This document shows, piece after piece, positions 4,623 through 6,314 of a DNA stretch of 6,314 nt; position 1 is the first letter of the stretch, and the number at the start of each line of letters is the position of its first letter. Below the pieces are notes generated by a model. That model was not told the origin of the DNA and did not search any database. It saw nothing but the letters and a program-made list of their open reading frames with translations. The translations under genes were made by a program, and so were the position numbers. Source of the DNA: CAYOVG01 sp964407285 (GTDB lineage Bacteria > Desulfobacterota > Syntrophobacteria > Syntrophobacterales > Syntrophobacteraceae); contig CAYOVG010000386.1 in assembly GCA_964407285.1 (NCBI GenBank), positions 1-6,314 on the forward strand, written 5' to 3'.

Positions 4623-4952
4623 TTATATACAAACTGTGTACAAAGGCGATCAGCGCGCCCGCCGATCTCGAGGGGTTGCATCCGGATGAAGCCGGAGGCC
4701 GGGAGATGAAGCCATAAGGCAGGAGGGGTGGATGGATGGACTTCCGCCGGAGGCGGCATCGGAAAAATTAACGGAATCTGGGAAAAACACGCTAATGGTA
4801 GTTGTCGTTTGAAAACAATTCACTAAACACATGGCCCATGAACCATGCCCAACCGTGAATCATACGTCCGCGGTTCCACCCGGGTCGGGAATCGGACTGC
4901 AAACCGGCCCGGACATTGAAGGGGACCCCGCGGTCCCGCGAACCGGAATCGC
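4623..4952. other. Intergenic region without a supportable gene
   Basis: These 330 bp hold no convincing reading frame. What can be seen is an A/T-rich quasi-palindrome, GTTTATATACAAAC (4621-4634), with TACAAA repeated 11 bp later (4639-4644). There is also a 20-bp-spaced imperfect repeat carrying GATGAAGCC (4685-4693 and 4705-4713), and a small hairpin CCGCC-GGA-GGCGG (4744-4756). CGTTTGAAAA at 4806-4815 also occurs in the putative CRISPR leader (245-254). No promoter with correct -35/-10 spacing was found for either flanking gene. Confidence 0.5.
4922..4937 (-). terminator. Weak hairpin just after the SulP gene
   Basis: GGGACC (4922-4927) and GGTCCC (4932-4937) form a 6-bp GC stem with a 4-nt loop, 15 bp past the SulP stop codon. 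The position fits a terminator, but the minus strand then reads CCTTCAATG with no proper U tract, so the call is tentative. Confidence 0.25.
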
Positions 4953-6287
4953 TCAGGCCGCGCTCTTCCCGGACGGGGGGCCTTCCGCCGGCTTCTCCGC
5001 GGGTCCCGCTTCCTCGGGCATCATCGCGCATTCCTTGAACACGCGGCGCTTGCAGAACCGGCACCGCTCCGGATCGAGACCGGGAACGATCCGCTCGATC
5101 GCTTCCTCCCTGGAGGGAAAGATGTTGCTCACGTGGTCCGCCCACTTGCCGCGCATAATGATCCCGATCACGTCTTCCTTGAGCGAGCACAGGTACAGCT
5201 TCTTCCCCCAGAGATTGAAGTTGTGGCTCTCGTGGGAGAGCATTTCGCATCCGGACACGTCGATGAAATTGATCCCGCTTCCCACGATGAGAAAATGGCC
5301 GTGTTCGGGATGCTGTTCCACGATCCTGTGCAGCTCCTCCGAAATGTGGTTCACCGCCCCGTAGAAGATGGAGCCGTCTATCCTGATGATCTTCAACTGG
5401 TAGCACTCGGGAGGGTGTTCGCCCCGCTCCTCCCTTACGTCCATGAAGTGGTTCCTGCCGTTCCCGCGGCTGACGGCCACGGTTATGAAGTGGGGGTGCG
5501 ACGTGCGGTTGAGGTAGAGCAAAAGGGAGAGCAGGACGCCGGCAAAGATGGCGAATTCGAGTTCCACGAAGAGCGTCGCCAGGAAAGTGCACGCCAACAC
5601 GACGGCCTCGGCCTTGCTGGTGCGCGCGATCGCCCCGATGTCCCGAAAGTCGATCAGGTTCCAGGCCGCCAGGACCAGGATGCCGGACATGGAGGCTATC
5701 GGAAAGTACGCGGTCAGCGGAGCGATCCAGGCGAGGGCGAGCCCCAGGACGAGCGCCGAGCACACGGCGGCGAGCGGCGTCTTCGCCCCCGCGCTGTAGT
5801 TCACTCCCGTTCGGGTGAAGGAGCCCGAGGAAGCGTAGCTGGAAAAGAAGCTTCCCACGATATTGGAAAGCCCCTGGCCGATGAATTCCCGGTTGTTCTC
5901 GATGTGCTGATGGGAATAGGTGGCGACCGAGCGGGCGATGGATACCGCCTCCGCCAGGCCGAGCATCGCCACCGCCAGAGCGCCGGGGATCACCTTGCGA
6001 ACGGTTTCCCCCGAGAGGTCGGGGATGGAGAATGGGGGCAGGCTCCCCGGTATGGCTTCCATGAAGACGACGCCGTGCGCCTTGCCGTCCAGGAGCGCGG
6101 CGCAGACGCCGCCGGCGATCATGGCCGCCAGGAGCCCCGGATAGCGCGGGAACAACCGCCTGAAAACCACGCCGGTAAGAAGCGATGCGCAGGCGACGGC
6201 CAGCGCGTGGAACTTCTCCAGCTTGGCTGTTGCGGCGCCCTCGTCGAGCGCCGGGTCGAGAATGTAGACGACCTCGTAGAGCCGCAT
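4953..6287 (-). CDS. SulP/SLC26-family anion transporter with STAS domain, N-terminus replaced
   Basis: This inner-membrane transporter would carry sulfate or another anion (bicarbonate and related ions in other family members). From about residue 28 the 444-residue ORF is a clean SulP protein. There are transmembrane segments near 28-45 and 50-66, PGALAVAMLGLAEAVSIARS (101-120), then the signature NREFIGQGLSNIVGSFFSSY and SGSFTRTGVNYSAGAKTPLA (154-173). Further membrane segments lie at about 174-190, 199-212 and 228-258. A STAS domain occupies about 297-400, with IIRIDGSIFYGAVNHI and NFIDVSGCEML. The tail ends with a CxxC-x7-C cluster (RCRFCKRRVFKEC) and a Pro/Glu/Ala-rich end. Family members usually have 500 or more residues and several more membrane segments before this point, and those are missing. 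Residues 1-27 resemble ribosomal protein bS6. A transporter lacking the first part of its core is unlikely to work. Confidence 0.85.
   Translation of the reverse strand: MRLYEVVYILDPALDEGAATAKLEKFHALAVACASLLTGVVFRRLFPRYPGLLAAMIAGGVCAALLDGKAHGVVFMEAIPGSLPPFSIPDLSGETVRKVIPGALAVAMLGLAEAVSIARSVATYSHQHIENNREFIGQGLSNIVGSFFSSYASSGSFTRTGVNYSAGAKTPLAAVCSALVLGLALAWIAPLTAYFPIASMSGILVLAAWNLIDFRDIGAIARTSKAEAVVLACTFLATLFVELEFAIFAGVLLSLLLYLNRTSHPHFITVAVSRGNGRNHFMDVREERGEHPPECYQLKIIRIDGSIFYGAVNHISEELHRIVEQHPEHGHFLIVGSGINFIDVSGCEMLSHESHNFNLWGKKLYLCSLKEDVIGIIMRGKWADHVSNIFPSREEAIERIVPGLDPERCRFCKRRVFKECAMMPEEAGPAEKPAEGPPSGKSAA
6207..6287 (-). pseudogene. rpsF: N-terminal fragment of ribosomal protein bS6 fused in frame to SulP
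   Basis: The first residues, MRLYEVVYILDPALDEG followed by AATAKLEKFHAL, fit the conserved beginning of bacterial S6. That is a first strand of the type MRxYExVxIxxP, an acidic turn and an amphipathic helix ending in EKF. S6 is a small 30S subunit protein of about 95-130 residues, of which only about 27 are present here. GAGGGA lies 7 nt before the ATG, a good translation start. Sequence then changes to SulP membrane helix at about 6205-6215 without a frame break. The identification rests on remembered family pattern over a short stretch. Confidence 0.55.
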
Positions 6288-6294
6288 GTTCCGT

Positions 6295-6300
6295 TCCCTC
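6295..6300 (-). promoter_or_regulatory. Ribosome binding site of the bS6/SulP fusion
   Basis: GAGGGA on the minus strand sits 7 nt before ATG 6287-6285 and supports that start. It belongs to the bS6-like end of the fusion, so it says nothing about the original SulP start. Confidence 0.5.
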
Positions 6301-6314
6301 GGTCCGTTGGGTTG

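Noticed and set aside
4792..5763. Long minus-strand frame of 323 codons overlapping the SulP gene
   Set aside because: It is a shadow of the GC-rich SulP gene. The translation is Arg/Gly/Pro-rich with no domain, and the SulP frame has clear family motifs.

Overview
The window is GC-rich bacterial DNA. It reads as an accessory or defence-associated patch flanked by broken gene ends. No ribosomal RNA or core operon fixes the taxon. The SulP transporter type, the YgiT/DUF4258 toxin-antitoxin pair and the mixed CRISPR/restriction content would suit a Desulfobacterota-like or similar environmental bacterium, but that is a weak inference.

Layout. (1) 1-275: two 37-bp CRISPR repeats and one 35-bp spacer, oriented to the minus strand. 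A leader-like tract to the right carries a good sigma70-type promoter pointing into the array. At the extreme left edge, the 3' end of a second, opposite-facing repeat seems to meet the array tail to tail. (2) 276-2921: a plus-strand restriction-modification / mismatch-repair cassette in the order dcm - vsr - GHKL ATPase with a C-terminal PD-(D/E)XK-like nuclease domain. The cassette is badly damaged. dcm lacks everything before motif VIII, vsr has a one-base frameshift, the ATPase/nuclease has two frameshifts, and an in-frame TGA lies 25 codons before its apparent natural end. A long hairpin at 2967-2997 probably terminates this cassette. (3) 2952-3745: an intact minus-strand type II toxin-antitoxin pair, with a DUF4258-like toxin followed by a zinc-ribbon + Xre-HTH antitoxin and a 4-nt ATGA overlap. 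(4) 3898-4622: a minus-strand gene of unknown function interrupted by an in-frame TAA, preceded by a short protein-like reading frame whose stop overlaps its start codon. (5) 4623-4952: intergenic, with small repeats and hairpins. (6) 4953-6287: a minus-strand SulP/SLC26 anion transporter with a STAS domain. Its first transmembrane segments are missing and its N-terminus has been replaced in frame by what looks like the first ~27 residues of ribosomal protein bS6.

How the parts work together. Dcm would methylate cytosines and Vsr would nick the T:G mismatches that arise when 5-methylcytosine deaminates. GHKL ATPases of the MutL/MORC type together with PD-(D/E)XK nucleases are known companions of such cassettes. 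The CRISPR array and the toxin-antitoxin pair make the whole left half a small defence neighbourhood. Every inferred frameshift is a one-base loss, and each could be a shortened homopolymer run. Genuine gene decay and sequencing or assembly error must therefore both be kept open. The bS6/SulP junction and the abrupt start of dcm raise the same question about rearrangement versus chimeric assembly.
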